The notes below the pieces were generated by a model. It had not been told where the DNA came from. It ran no database searches and saw nothing but the letters and a program-made list of their open reading frames with translations. Position numbers and translations under genes: made by a program. 64,000 nucleotides of DNA from Isoetes taiwanensis. Lineage: Eukaryota; Streptophyta; Lycopodiopsida; Isoetales; Isoetaceae. The stretch lies in assembly GCA_021234155.1 (NCBI GenBank), contig JAJEKV010000079.1:353327-417326 (forward strand), read 5' to 3'. This document shows, one piece after another, positions 1-11,047 of the stretch. Numbering within the stretch: position 1 is the stretch's first letter; each line of letters starts with the position of its first letter.

Positions 1-1060
1 GTCCCCGTAGCCTTTTATGCTCAGGCGAGACCCCACCCCACACTTCATCACTACGGCCCCTTATCTGGTGCTTCAATAATGCCATAGATTCCACAACTCG
101 GTGGGATCTTGTGCACAGGCCGCATCTAATGGGAATAATACAGGGCTCTATCCAGGAGCATACGACAATACATGGGCTCAGAGGTCTCTATCCCCCATAA
201 TCCCCCATCTCCGGAGTGCTAACTAAGCAAAGAACTACTAAACCATCCACCAAAGCACATACAGAGACTAGAGATGAGAATACTCACCATATCAATCAAG
301 GGTTAGCCTAACAGGTAAACCACAGAGAGAAACAGAGAGAGAACACACCACAGAGAGGCGCTATGCTATAGATCAACAAAGTAACCTACTGACTAACCGT
401 CAAATCGGTCTTGGGCTGCTCCATCTTGACTAGCTAAAGGGTGCCTGGCTGCTGCTTCTCCTCCTCCGTCTCCAACTGCTCCTAATTCGAATTGGGGCCC
501 AAAAACCCTAATTTGGGTGTCCCAATTGGAAACCCTGCCTTGCCCAATCGATTTGGGCCAGGTGGCATGTCATTAATTAACTAATTAAACTAATTAGGTT
601 AATTAAGACAAAAATACCCTTAATTAGGTTTTATTAATTTAGCATGTCAACCCCCCTAGGTTAACATACCCCATGGTGGCGTATGCCTACTACGTGACGT
701 GTCAGTATATTTATACGTATACCATATTAATACGTGGAACGTCACATAGGCTACGCTTCAAGTTCAAGCGACCTTTTTTTTCTTCGGGGAGGAGAGGGAG
801 ATGTAAGAAGGGCTAATAGGGGAAGTTGATTGAGTATGTTAGGATGTCGTATTTCAGTTGGGTTAGTGCCTCAAAAGTAGCCTATATATTTCAGAATTTA
901 TATCATGCTTGATTGTAATATTTCTAGAAATTTGGCTAGTTTCCTTTTTTCTTAGGAATAAAAGATGCACTTTATGTACTTTAAGAGAATGACACAAGGC
1001 CACATGGCAGGGATGCACCCATCTGCCAATATGAGATGAGGATAGCCACATGGCTCCATC
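1..1060. other. Unassigned AT-rich DNA
   Basis: I see no credible gene. The stretch around 540-650 is rich in TTAATTA words. Around 665-745 there is a cluster of ACGT-containing words (ACGTGACGTG, ATACGTGGAACGTC) that resembles the CG-rich tracts near 56 and 60 kb. It could be the end of an LTR element, but I see no paired repeat in the window. Confidence 0.4.
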
Positions 1061-1065
1061 TTGTA

Positions 1066-1900
1066 CTATTCTCTTTTCTGGCCCCATATTCCTATCTTTA
1101 TGTTTTCTTTACTCTCAAACATTAGCCTGAATTTTTTAAGCCTTTTAAGTATCATATGAAGCAGCTGATTTGATGATATGTCCTCCTGATCCGCATGGAA
1201 GATTAGGGTGTTCCTTCTTTTCCATATTGACCAGATTGTCCAGGCCCAAGCTATATGGAAGGCCAGCTTCTTCATGGGGCACCATTCCATAAGGCGGATT
1301 TCCGACAGCAATTCGATGGTTCCTAAAGGGTATTTGAAGCTGTCTAGACGCCATGCCCATACTACTTGCAATTCCGCCAGGCAATGTTCTACGGACTGCT
1401 CTTCATCCTCGCACATGAGGCATAGTGGGGCTAACGTTTTCGTCTCATTTTGAGATTAGTTGATTGACCCTTGGAACCGTGTGGATCACTTGCCAAAGGA
1501 AGGCATTAATATGTGGAGGGAGATATTTCAACCAAGCATTTCTCTAGATATTTTTGAGGTGTTCCTCCTGATCACTAGTTCCCACTTGGTAGATACTAGA
1601 AGTAACCCTTTAGTCCTCAAGCTTCCTAACATTGTTTCATAAACTTGTTTGGATGAATAGAAGAGTCCGGAACCCATGGATTTTTATCTCCTCTAATTAT
1701 AGTATTTGGGAGTACCATAGCCACACATTCTCATATTGTTTTGCCTATCCCCTTAAAGCAAAGCGGATGTGAAATTCTACCAAAGTGGCTAATTCTTCTC
1801 CCTTGTACCATTGAGTATAAGAATCTATTCCATAGTTTTTCCATGTCTTTATGCGTCAGCCACAATATCTAAGGGGTCTTGTTTGTTGTTCAATTCCACC
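1066..1900 (-). mobile_element. LINE (non-LTR retrotransposon) 3' coding remnant
   Basis: Read on the minus strand, about 1416-1066 stays open and looks like the C-terminal region of plant LINE polyproteins (zf-RVT type). It has a degenerate Cys/His stretch (MCEDEEQSVEHCLAEL) followed by AWTIWSIWKRRNTLIF, the usual W-IWK-RN pattern. Upstream on the same strand (about 1500-1560) is PPHINAFLWQVIHTVPRVNQL, which matches the preceding P-x-FLW-x-H-x-P block in another frame. Frameshifts and stops separate the pieces, so it is a dead fragment. No endonuclease domain, RT palm or poly(A) tail is visible here. Confidence 0.7.
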
Positions 1901-4779
1901 GGTATCCACCATGGAGGGGAGGTCACATTTGTGTAAATGCTTTTTTAAGATACATCAAATGGAGGGTGTGTGTTTTGTGTTCACACACTAATATGGCAGG
2001 CGCAAAGGGGGTTGGATCGATCAATGCCTATTATTCAACTCCCAGAACATTCTAAAACATATGGCAAAAATTATCATTTAAAAAACCTTTTTATTATAAG
2101 CTTAAGGTGTGCATTAATGCTGCTTCACCCATTACTCAACTTCAGAATATTTTAGGACATCCTAGTTCATGATTTCTATAAACTTTTTTCTTATTCATGC
2201 TAGTTGATTGTCGAGAATATTAATCAATGACTAGAACGTTATTCATACAGTGTCCAGGACATTTTAAAATATTAAAAGTTAAATCTTTTTATAGTGCATT
2301 GGCACTAAAGATACTTTCACAATGTTTTTATGCTAAAGATTTATCTATGCTAATTGATCCGACACCACACCTGTTCTTGCACAATGTAGGTTAGTACCAA
2401 GAATCAAAATGTTTGGTAGGTTTAGGTGGAGTTAAAAAGCTTCAAATTTGTATACAAGAATGTGAACTTCCCCTGCATTCCGGCAGGGAAAACTGCACCG
2501 ACGTGCGAAGCGCGAAGGCCAGAATGCAAGGGAAGTTCATGTATAAGAGAATTGCAATCCAAGTTGCATTCCAGGGGAGGAATCCTTTTTTTTTGGGGGG
2601 GGGGAAAGGAGTGTTTTCTATTCATAGAAAAAGATTACAATGGATATATCAGAAAGCCCAGTTGGATGATCAAGTAATTCATCTCGATTAAAACATAAAC
2701 ATCAAAATTGCAACAAGCTGTAGACCGGTTAATGGTCAAACTGTCTGTCAAGTTACTTCAACTATTGACGTCAAGTTACTTCAACTATTGACTGATGGTT
2801 CTGAGGATGCTGAAGTCGTGTCAACTGAAGGACTCGAATCCTTGCCGATGCATGAATTGCGGAGGCAGGGATCTCCCCCAAATGCAACCTGGATTGAAAT
2901 TCCATTAACATGGATGCAACTTGGGTTGTGTTCTGCATCAATGAGCTCTGGAATAAAAAAGCTTCAGAATCAGGGGTAGAAGCGTCGGAATGAGAGGTAG
3001 GTGGGCAGAATGTAAGGTAAATCCTCAAGACTGCAAGATAAGTTCAAGAACGGCCGCCGCAGTTGAGCTTGATAGAAGTTCAGGAAAAGAAACTGGGCCA
3101 GATGGTGCAGTGCCATTGAGGATACGGCAAAACGCAATCTAAGTTACATTGTCTTAATAAGCTACATGGAAAAGCTCGAGTGCATTCAAGCTGCTTTTAA
3201 TAGTCTGGCCACTTTGAATTGCTAAAATAGAGAGATGTCCGTGTTATTTCTATGCAATCACAGGACTATACTTATAAAACATCCAAAAAGATAAAAGTAG
3301 CACATAAAAGATAGGTTCAAAATGTGGAATGTATTCAGAAAGATCAGGTGCTTTAAAGCCTTTTGTTGCCTCCTTATTGATGGCTTTGGTGCTATGATAA
3401 AAATGCACTCACAATATCTGGACTGAAAAGAATGGAATGGGAAGCCTTCAAGCAATGGCCATGTACAACTCCAAAGCTGTCAAGTCCTGCAATCCAGTCA
3501 AAACATACGGAAATATGATAAGGGAACAAACTTCCTTGGACCTCCCACATGCAACAACCATGAGGCTTTCGATTCAACAAATAAACCACAAAATCACCCA
3601 TTAATATTTTGCAATCCTATATTGATACATAAGGTTGTAAACAAATGGCTATAGAGGCCTCAAAACACAATGAATGGTCTATATTCACAAAGACGTTTTA
3701 ACAAATCACGGAGTAAGCTCAAGAGAGTGCACCTTTCGTAGGATTTGCACCACTGCAAAATGGCATGCCTTCATAACAACTTTGAGCTATTTAGAAACAA
3801 CTTTGAGCATGTGAATCATTTGGCCAACTAACCTGCATACCCGTGTCACAGAAGACAGGTATATATGAGCTCCTGTAAACCTGGCTAACAGAAGACGGCT
3901 GTATATGAGGCCACAACTGAACCATTAGGACAGCTTGAGAAGCATGGCAAGACTACCTTAAACTGCACAACTCAAGAAGGAAAGAAATGATCATGCAGGA
4001 ATGAGAATATAGTCAAAAAACAAATGTTGTAGCCACTCTACGTGAGAATCTCCCATTGCAAATACGTTCATGATGATATGATGGGGGCATACCAAGAAGC
4101 TGCAGAGGCATGTTATAAAAAAGGTGGTCCGGATTAAATGTGGCTGGATCTATGCCAGCATATATAAGATGGACAAAGAACAACAACTTTAGCTAAACGA
4201 GAGATAGTGGCCTACCCTCATAACTTCACGAACCCAATAAATCTACAAAGTTTGCAATGTACGCACAGACACGGATGAAGAGATTGAAAACTAGGTTCGA
4301 CTTCTTCCTAAGCATTTTAGGACACAAAAGCCTCTCAAAGATTCCTCCTCCTTCCATAAACTACAACACTTCAATTTGCCAAGCAGAACTACAGTACATA
4401 GGGCTTTACAAAGTCTCAACCCTAAATATTAGACGAAGCTAGATATTGTTTGTATATTTGCATGCGGAATAGCACCACATCATCAAAGTGCTTACAAATT
4501 TCTGGATGACGAACCAGCATTTACAAATAGACGAAGGACAATAACTTCAGCTAAGCGATTCCCTGAAGCTTGCAATTTATGCACAGATCCTGCAATTAAA
4601 TAGGTACAGCTCACTGCAAATCGAGCACGGTCGGCAGGTTCAGCTTACTGTATGCAGGACCTATCGTTCAACAATTCCTTCTGCTTCCATAAATTTCAAC
4701 TCTTCCCAAGTTGCAAATGGTGCACCGGGGCAGAACTATAATACACACCGCTTCACAAATTTTCAAAGCTAAAAGTGCC
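1901..4779. other. Unassigned intergenic DNA
   Basis: No gene recognised. Local features are a 17-bp imperfect inverted repeat at 2464-2538, a 23-bp tandem duplication of a TCAAGTTACTTCAACTATTGAC word near 2750-2791, and low-complexity A/T tracts. Open frames are short and without recognisable domains. Confidence 0.4.
2464..2538. repeat. Inverted repeat / hairpin, 17-bp arms
   Basis: GAACTTCCCCTGCATTC at 2464-2480 pairs with GAATGCAAGGGAAGTTC at 2522-2538 (16 of 17 positions) around a 41-nt GC-rich loop. Partial pairing continues outward (TATACAAG against ATGTATAAG). It could be a degraded foldback element or a transcribed hairpin. No terminal duplication was identified. Confidence 0.55.
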
Positions 4780-5133
4780 TTTTCACACGATGTTTATAAT
4801 ATGGCTGTCCTATTTCATATAAGACATCATCTGTGACTCCAAAGCAAAAAATTAAGACACACAAATATAAGTTGTTTTCACACTACATACTACATGGTGT
4901 CTTATGTAAACGAGACACTAACAAATACTAGTGTGAAAATCATCACAAAATAAGACCACCTATTATTTTGAATATGATTGGTCAATAGAATAAAATAGAA
5001 TATAATAAGTGGTGTCTTATTTTATGGCAGGGGAAGTCCCCCGGTATAAAATAAGACTCCATTGCCCTTACCGAACCTATCCAAACCTACCCGAACCTAA
5101 ATAAGACATGTCTTATATGGCTCCGTGTGAAAA
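4780..5133. mobile_element. Foldback MITE-like element
   Basis: The ends are inverted: TTTTCACACG at 4780 and CGTGTGAAAA ending at 5133. Just inside lies a perfect 12-bp inverted pair, CATATAAGACAT (4816-4827) and ATGTCTTATATG (5108-5119). A second nested inverted pair (TTTTCACACTA / TAGTGTGAAAA) lies near 4876-4948. The roughly 354-bp length, AT-rich body and lack of coding capacity fit a non-autonomous DNA element. No convincing target duplication was seen, so the superfamily is open. Confidence 0.6.
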
Positions 5134-6937
5134 CCAATTCTTCTTAAATGTTGACATGGACCAATAGTATGCAGGGTTCTGGAAGGCATGGTAACAGGGC
5201 GTAACAAAAACAGATGGAGCTGCAAAAGCATCAGCTTTAAGACGCATACCTGTCGGACCAAAGCCTCTGCATGGTCGGCCGCTAATCCATTGTCTCTATA
5301 GAATGATCGGCCGCTGCCAAGAACTGCAAACAAAGCCCAAGTAGAACGATCTCCTCTGTCGAGCTTGCACACGGATGCAGTGTGTAAATTTGACGATTTT
5401 CGAAGGACATGGAAAATATTTAATGCCTTTACGTTTACACGACAGAAACTTCTTAAATTTCAACTTTCATATCCCAGACAAAAATTCAAAATGACAGAAT
5501 CCAAATTTCTAACAAAAAAGTACATAGAAAATGCACGCGACGTGCTATATAAATACGTGCCAAAAAAGAGTACATGAGTAAGTTTTAGAAACACAAATTG
5601 ATCCATTAACAAGCGGCATTGCTCTTCTATCTTTTGCTTCATACAATCCTTAAAACATGTTTGCCAATCTATGGACTTAAATGGTGCATCCCATAATGAC
5701 ACTAGCATAAGTGCATCAAGTGTCTCTAGGTTCGTACGAGCTCTTGTAGCACTTTTGATAGCGTTTTGGCATTTTTGACATTTCCGATTCCGAGGGCAAA
5801 GCTGGTATACCATAGATAAAAAAAAATGACAGGCAAACCTACATTCCCAGCCCTTCAAATGCCATATAAATTTTTTTCTAGTCTTTCTTAGGACGGGCAT
5901 TTCACAATTTGGTCCTTCATTTGCAGGGCAAAAAAAATTTCTGCCCATTTTGACGGGCGAAATAGCTAAAAATCGGCATGACAGCCGTCAAATTTACACA
6001 TTGCACGGATGCCTCACACACTCAACCGCTCAATTTGCCACGTCATCAAAATTTCACGGCCACGATGGCCCCAATTATCAACCCCATTGTCCCTTACCAT
6101 CATAGCCATCCATCTCGCCATGTAGCAACAAGGGCCCAAATTCCCCCTTATTAATTAGTTTGCCCAATTCGTTTGGTGTTGGGGGAGGGTATTTTGGCAA
6201 TGGTGGGGATTATGATTTCGTGTTAGTAACCCTCTATATATAAGAATATATATAAGTCGGATCAGCTAACTAACTTGGCACCTTCATATGTTGCACTAAC
6301 TTGGCACCTTCATGTGTTGTTGGTAACAACAACCTTGTTACTGCCAAACATAGTCTACAAATGCATATATATATGCAAATGACTCAATCAATCAAACAAA
6401 ATAGAAGAAGAAATGGAAGAACAGAAAACACCATACAATATATCTTCAATCAAACAGAATAGAAGAAGAAATGGAAGAACAGAAGACACCATGCAATACC
6501 TTTGGTAAAAGGTTTTGCCAATAACATTGCTTGAAATAAGTAGATTCCACCACTTCCTTTATTTTTGTTCAACGTGCAAAATAGATGCATTTAATTTACC
6601 AAGCCATAGGTCTGATGCAAAAATCTATCATGGAAATGGTTTTGAGGCTCAACACTAATATGCTGTATAAGTATGAAGTATGCTGGAAGCATATATTCCC
6701 CATTCTCAATACAGCATTCTTATAGCAGCAAGGCTTTTAATTGACATCAAATCAAGATCCTAATATCTTTTTGATTAATCAAATAGGCCTGTTGGCAACT
6801 TTATATAGATTACAACCCCCAAAAACAGTTTTACAAATACGAGCTTTATGCATTTGAAATAGAACTAGATAAGCTCATAGAAGCTTAAACATCACCCGAA
6901 ATGCCATTCACTGATTTCAAAACGTGTTGTATCCACT
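5134..6937. other. Unassigned DNA downstream of the Ac45-like gene
   Basis: A minus-strand open frame of 162 codons (5460-5948) has no recognisable domain and low-complexity aromatic content, so I do not call it a gene. A minus-strand stretch at about 5246-5367 ends in a GT donor-like site and could be an orphan exon, but nothing supports it further. Near 6390-6500 a word of about 50 bp (CAATCAAACA..AGAAGAAATGGAAGAACAG) is duplicated in tandem. Confidence 0.4.
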
Positions 6938-8983
6938 TTAAGACTCATGGGGAGATTCAAATCTAGACGGTGCTTGAATACCCATCATACAGCAAAGCCC
7001 TGACACTAAAATGAGTATAACAACAATGCTCTGTTGAACAAAGTTACTTCAATTAGTGACAATAAACCTGGTCAAACTGCAACATAAAAATGACAAAACT
7101 TACCACAAAGAGCGCTTCCAATAAGGTGGCCTTGCTTTGGCAAACAGAATCACAATATGTGGATGTCTCATTGTTTGCAAGAGCAGACACAATCAGCTCC
7201 CTAGAACTTTTTGCAGTAACACGAGGATCAGACATGTAAGATGCTATGTAATGCAAGTTGGAGGCTTCCAATGTTGAAAGCACATGAGTCAACAGCTTTT
7301 CTGCATAATTTATGTCCACTGTTACAATGAGCAGAGAAATGTGCATCCAGGTAAAAACCTCTGTGAACATAGGGCTGAATATAGTATACATACATAAATG
7401 CCATTAAATTAAGCGACGCATACATTGTCATGTGCCATACAAAATCCACTTTTATTATGAGCCACAAGCCAGTCAATGGAAAGAAAAAATACCTTCAGGT
7501 TCAAGCAATGGGTCTTGACAGACTACCAAAACATCCATCTTGTCAGATTTCACTTTAGACCCCATATCCAAAATATAATTCTGATACAAAGTACAAATAT
7601 CCAAAGCATTTCAATACTTTGTTCTGTGCATATATTACATCTTTACAAGCTGATATACACATACCTCCGTCTCCTTAAGAACAGATGCTCCATTAAAATC
7701 ATCCTGCTCTCCAGAACAACCCAGGGCCACCACATTTCTTATTGCTGCTCGGGAATCATGTTCCTTCTTCAGTTCTTTTATAAAAATGTCCCTTAAGGAA
7801 CTACCATCTCGCATTACATACGGAAATGACAAGGAGAAGGCAGATGCAGAGACTAAATCCTGCAAATCAACACCAACCAGAAACGTAATCACAAAAAACA
7901 TTTTTTTAGAATATATGCAGCTGCCCTCAAAGCAAAAGAAAATGGACCTTTAATGCATTTCGAACATTGGGTACAAAAATCCCTCCTTGAGCGACATCTT
8001 TAGTATGCATCTGAATAACAAACAAGCAATAGCGTATGTATTTAAAAAGAAAAGACAAAGTGACATCTGCACAGACATTAACATTTTGTTAACTTATAGT
8101 AATCTTCCTGAATTCAATGGAAAGGACAAATAGCTTTCATTTCCATTTAAGATAGAGGGCCACAACTCTTTTTAATTTATTAAACATACAGGGCAAATTT
8201 GTTTTTCTAAAAGTAACCAATAATTATTTGTTGATTATTTCCTATGCCAAAACTGGATAAGTTCTATAACCATATATTTTCTATCCAAGTACATACCTCA
8301 TTACCTATGAAAATCACTGCTACTTCTGGCACTTTGGCGTCGTAATTGGAACACTATAAAACCAAAATACAAAACAAAGCATGTCAAATAAAAAGTCTAT
8401 TGTTCAACAAACTATATAATCCTTAAACCTACATACCATCTTGCTGAATTGAGAAATTTGTTGTAGTACAGTATTAGATAATCCTTCTGCGGAAAATATT
8501 TGATAATCTACATCATGTCTTCTATCTTGGACACACCTGCAGATATTCATAGATATTTTAAAATCCTGGCAGATACCGTGCCGCTAAGAAGTCATTAGAT
8601 GGATCCCCATTTTTCTGAATGGATAAAACCCAGGTTCAGAGCTTGCAGGATATCTCTCGTGCTCTGATTCAAGTCAATTCGATTATTTTGATGTCTATGC
8701 ATATGGTTTACATTCACAAAATCTTCCATTATTTGGGTATCCTTATCTATGCATATTGGATATTCATCTCAGATAAGTTCGAATTATGGATCAGCTGATA
8801 AAATGACAATAACTCTCCAGCAAAGGAGAACAAAGCAAATGAAACGGAATAAGAGATTAGAAAAAAAAAAGGGAAAAACCTGGGACTGCTGGACCAGATG
8901 AAAGCAGGGACCATTAAGGAATCCGCAGCATGTGAAACCACGAAAAAAAATGGGAAGAGTAAGAAGACAAATTTGGGTGCCAT
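6938..8983 (-). CDS. Ac45/ATP6AP1-like type I membrane protein (V-ATPase accessory subunit family)
   Basis: Eight minus-strand exons: 8983-8880, 8536-8437, 8353-8297, 8010-7948, 7859-7665, 7580-7493, 7318-7104 and 7030-6938. All introns have GT..AG borders and all phases join into 915 nt (304 residues plus stop). MAPKFVF was chosen as the start because it opens a hydrophobic signal peptide (residues 1 to about 20). A soluble, presumably lumenal domain follows, starting with VPAFIWSSS. Near the end are a paired-cysteine motif (TYCDSVCQSKATLLEALFV), one membrane helix (VVILILVSGLCCMMGI) and a short tail ending RFESPHES. The CD-VC..LLE plus GLCCM pattern is what I know from plant relatives of the V-ATPase accessory subunit Ac45/VOA1, which help assemble or target the proton pump in the endomembrane system. 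Membership is by motif recall. It is the only intact cellular gene in the window. Confidence 0.75.
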
Positions 8984-9285
8984 GGCCGCGTCACTCGTCG
9001 GATCGTGCGTCTTGCAGCTTCTCGCCGGTTTATACTTTTGTTTCATGCTAACGTGCTCATAAGAGAAAATAAAACAAGTGCCGAAGGGCGTAAAAAATAT
9101 GTGGTGTTTTTGTTGTGTGATTTTGTGATATTTTTGTGCAATTTGTCTCATAAATCTAAAAGTTAAGGTTATGAATCCCTGTTCCTTTTAAAAAGCTCAT
9201 TCATCCATCCGTCCATCCATCTTCATCTGCTCTCACATCCTATCCATTCAATTGGACCCACAACAAAAGAGATATCAGGTCTGAA
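8984..9285 (-). promoter_or_regulatory. 5' flank of the Ac45-like gene
   Basis: This short region separates the Ac45-like start codon from the copia remnant. It should contain the promoter and 5' UTR. An in-frame ATG lies upstream (to 9151), but it would put 56 polar residues before the signal peptide, so the internal start is preferred. A CCATC-rich run (CATCCATCCGTCCATCCATC) is at about 9202-9221. No TATA box was assigned with confidence. Confidence 0.35.
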
Positions 9286-9289
9286 GTCT

Positions 9290-10238
9290 AGGTCTAGTGA
9301 CAGTGAGATATATGAGCACCTCTAACATCGAAATCAGGCTCAAGTCTAGTTCCTGGGTCAAAGGGACTTGCCACAGCCTTGCAATCTTGCATACGATACT
9401 GTTATAAGAGTTCCTTGATATATTTTTGCTGAGAAAGATAGATGTCATCTGAGTGTTGCCACTCTTCTATACCTAAGCAGTAATACATAAGACCAAGGTC
9501 AGTCATCTCGAAGGATGAAGATAACTTTGACTTCAATGTAGAAATTAGCACATCAGCATCTCCTATGATGATCAAATCATCAACATACAATTCCACAATG
9601 CACACTTGACCATCGTATGATTTGTAAAAAAGATTGGGGTCTGTTGAACCCCTGTTCAAGAAAGAAAGCATTAATGTTTGCACCTCGACATCTTGAAGCC
9701 TGCTTCAGGTCATAAATGATTTCTTCAAATGACAATCCAGCTGCTCCTTGCCTTGAACAACAAATCTTGGAGCTTGATTCATATAGACCTCTTCCTCTAA
9801 ATCTCCATTCAAAAAGGCAGACTTGATGTCCATTTGAAACAGTGGCCAACCTTTCATCGCAGCAAGAGCTATAATGGATCTGATAGCGAACATTCTAGCT
9901 ACGGGAACAAAGACTTCATCATAATGGAAGTCTTTTTTTTTTGTGCAAAACCCTTGGCTACAAGTCTGGCCTTGTGTTTTAAAACTATTCTATCATCATG
10001 AAATTTTATTCTAAACACCCACTTACATCCAATAACTTTCTTACCAGCTGGAAGTTCAACTAATTGCCATGTGTCTTGCTTCACAGGTATTTTTCTTCCA
10101 TTGCATGCTGCCACTATTGATCACTAGCTGCTTCATGAAAGATTTGTGGATCTACATAATCCTGGACCTTTGCCATTAAACCAAGGTTACATGATCCATT
10201 AGGCTGCTCTTGTATTTCCATCAGACGTGCTGATCTCT
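9290..10238 (-). pseudogene. Ty1/copia reverse transcriptase remnant
   Basis: Three overlapping minus-strand frames carry consecutive parts of a copia RT. WQLVELPAGKKVIGCKWVFR and HKARLVAKGFAQ are at about 10114-9930. FQMDIKSAFLNGDLEEEVYM, with the first catalytic Asp region, is at about 9850-9780. ELYVDDLIIIGD, with the YVDD box, is at about 9600. It continues to YLSQQKYIKELL and DCKAVASPF, which leads into the connection domain. At least two frameshifts and an A-rich replacement after KGFAQ break the frame. It ends abruptly at 10238, where an LTR in the opposite orientation starts, so it was probably truncated by that insertion. Confidence 0.85.
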
Positions 10239-10675
10239 GTTGGAGTTGTAATTAATGTCTTAACTTATGGTTAACATATTTAGTTAATTGTTAACTAAAT
10301 CTTTGTTATCAATGGTTCTGGTAACCGAGATAGAAAACAGGAAGTCGGATATGGTTGGGCCACGTGCCAACCTGATTTAGCATAGAAAAAGAACAAGTCG
10401 GCATTAAGATAAACGAGATCCGATGAGCTGAATTCACCTGAAATGGGCACTCTGATCATGTAAGTCGGCAGCATCCGCAATCAGGAAGATGTTTTGAAGT
10501 TTGAACGCAAAGGAATTAGTGTTTGCATATGAAATAGTGTGTCTTATATATTCGGCTTATTTTAATTGTAACATTTGGAACAATTTATGAAACATGGTTG
10601 CACATTACTTGTTGCTTGTGTATAAGTAAAGTAGATTTGGCAATTATATAGTTCCTGTTGTTCAATATTCTTATA
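10239..10675 (+). mobile_element. LTR of a copia-like element (first copy)
   Basis: It starts TGTTGGAGTTGTAATTAATG and runs to about 10675, just before a gag start at 10680. It is largely repeated at 10911-11047 plus 29819-30051, where the copy ends TTCTTACA and is followed by a primer-binding site. Here the primer-binding site has been lost (TTATAGTGGATGTCAACC). Confidence 0.65.
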
Positions 10676-10679
10676 GTGG

Positions 10680-10910
10680 ATGTCAACCCGTTTTGGAGCA
10701 CTTTTGAACTCGGTGGATGAATTTAAGGGAAAAGAAGGATTTCAAACATGGAAGAAACAGATGGAGGTATTAGTGTTTGAGAAACTCTGGAATTTAGTCG
10801 AGCCTAGAGAGCAGACTAGAGACAGTAGTGCAGTAGTCCAGACAACCAGGAGTAGCTCCACAACAAAAACAACTGAGGTTAATTATCAAGGTTATTGTGG
10901 ATATGGATGA
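10680..10910 (+). pseudogene. Copia-like gag N-terminal fragment
   Basis: 76 codons beginning MSTRFGALLNSVDEFKGKEG, with FQTWKKQMEVLVFEKLWNLV following: the W-K-x-M-x-x-L opening of UBN2/DUF4219-type copia gag proteins. It is clearly the same family as the longer gag at 30072-30828. It is cut short at about 10910, where a second LTR copy begins. Confidence 0.7.
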
Positions 10911-11047
10911 TATTTAGTTAAAATGATTGTTATCAATGGTTCTGGCCGCCGAGATAGAAAATAGTAAGTCAGATATGGTTGGGCCATGTGCCAACCTGAT
11001 TTAGTGATAGAAAAAGAATAAGTCGGCATTAAGATTGGGCACTCCGA
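10911..11047 (+). mobile_element. 5' part of second copia-like LTR, split by an insertion
   Basis: The sequence matches the LTR at 10239-10675 (TTGTTATCAATGGTTCTGG, GAGATAGAAAA, TATGGTTGGGCCA) with an internal deletion. It is interrupted after TCCGA at 11047. The rest of the LTR resumes at 29819. Confidence 0.65.
11043..11047. repeat. Left target-site duplication TCCGA
   Basis: TCCGA lies directly before the TG that starts the large-LTR element at 11048, and again directly after the terminal CA at 29818. Five bases is the usual duplication length for LTR retrotransposons. Confidence 0.75.

Noticed and set aside
5460-5948. 162-codon minus-strand gene
   Set aside because: No domain, no start context, low complexity and no splice partner; likely a chance frame.
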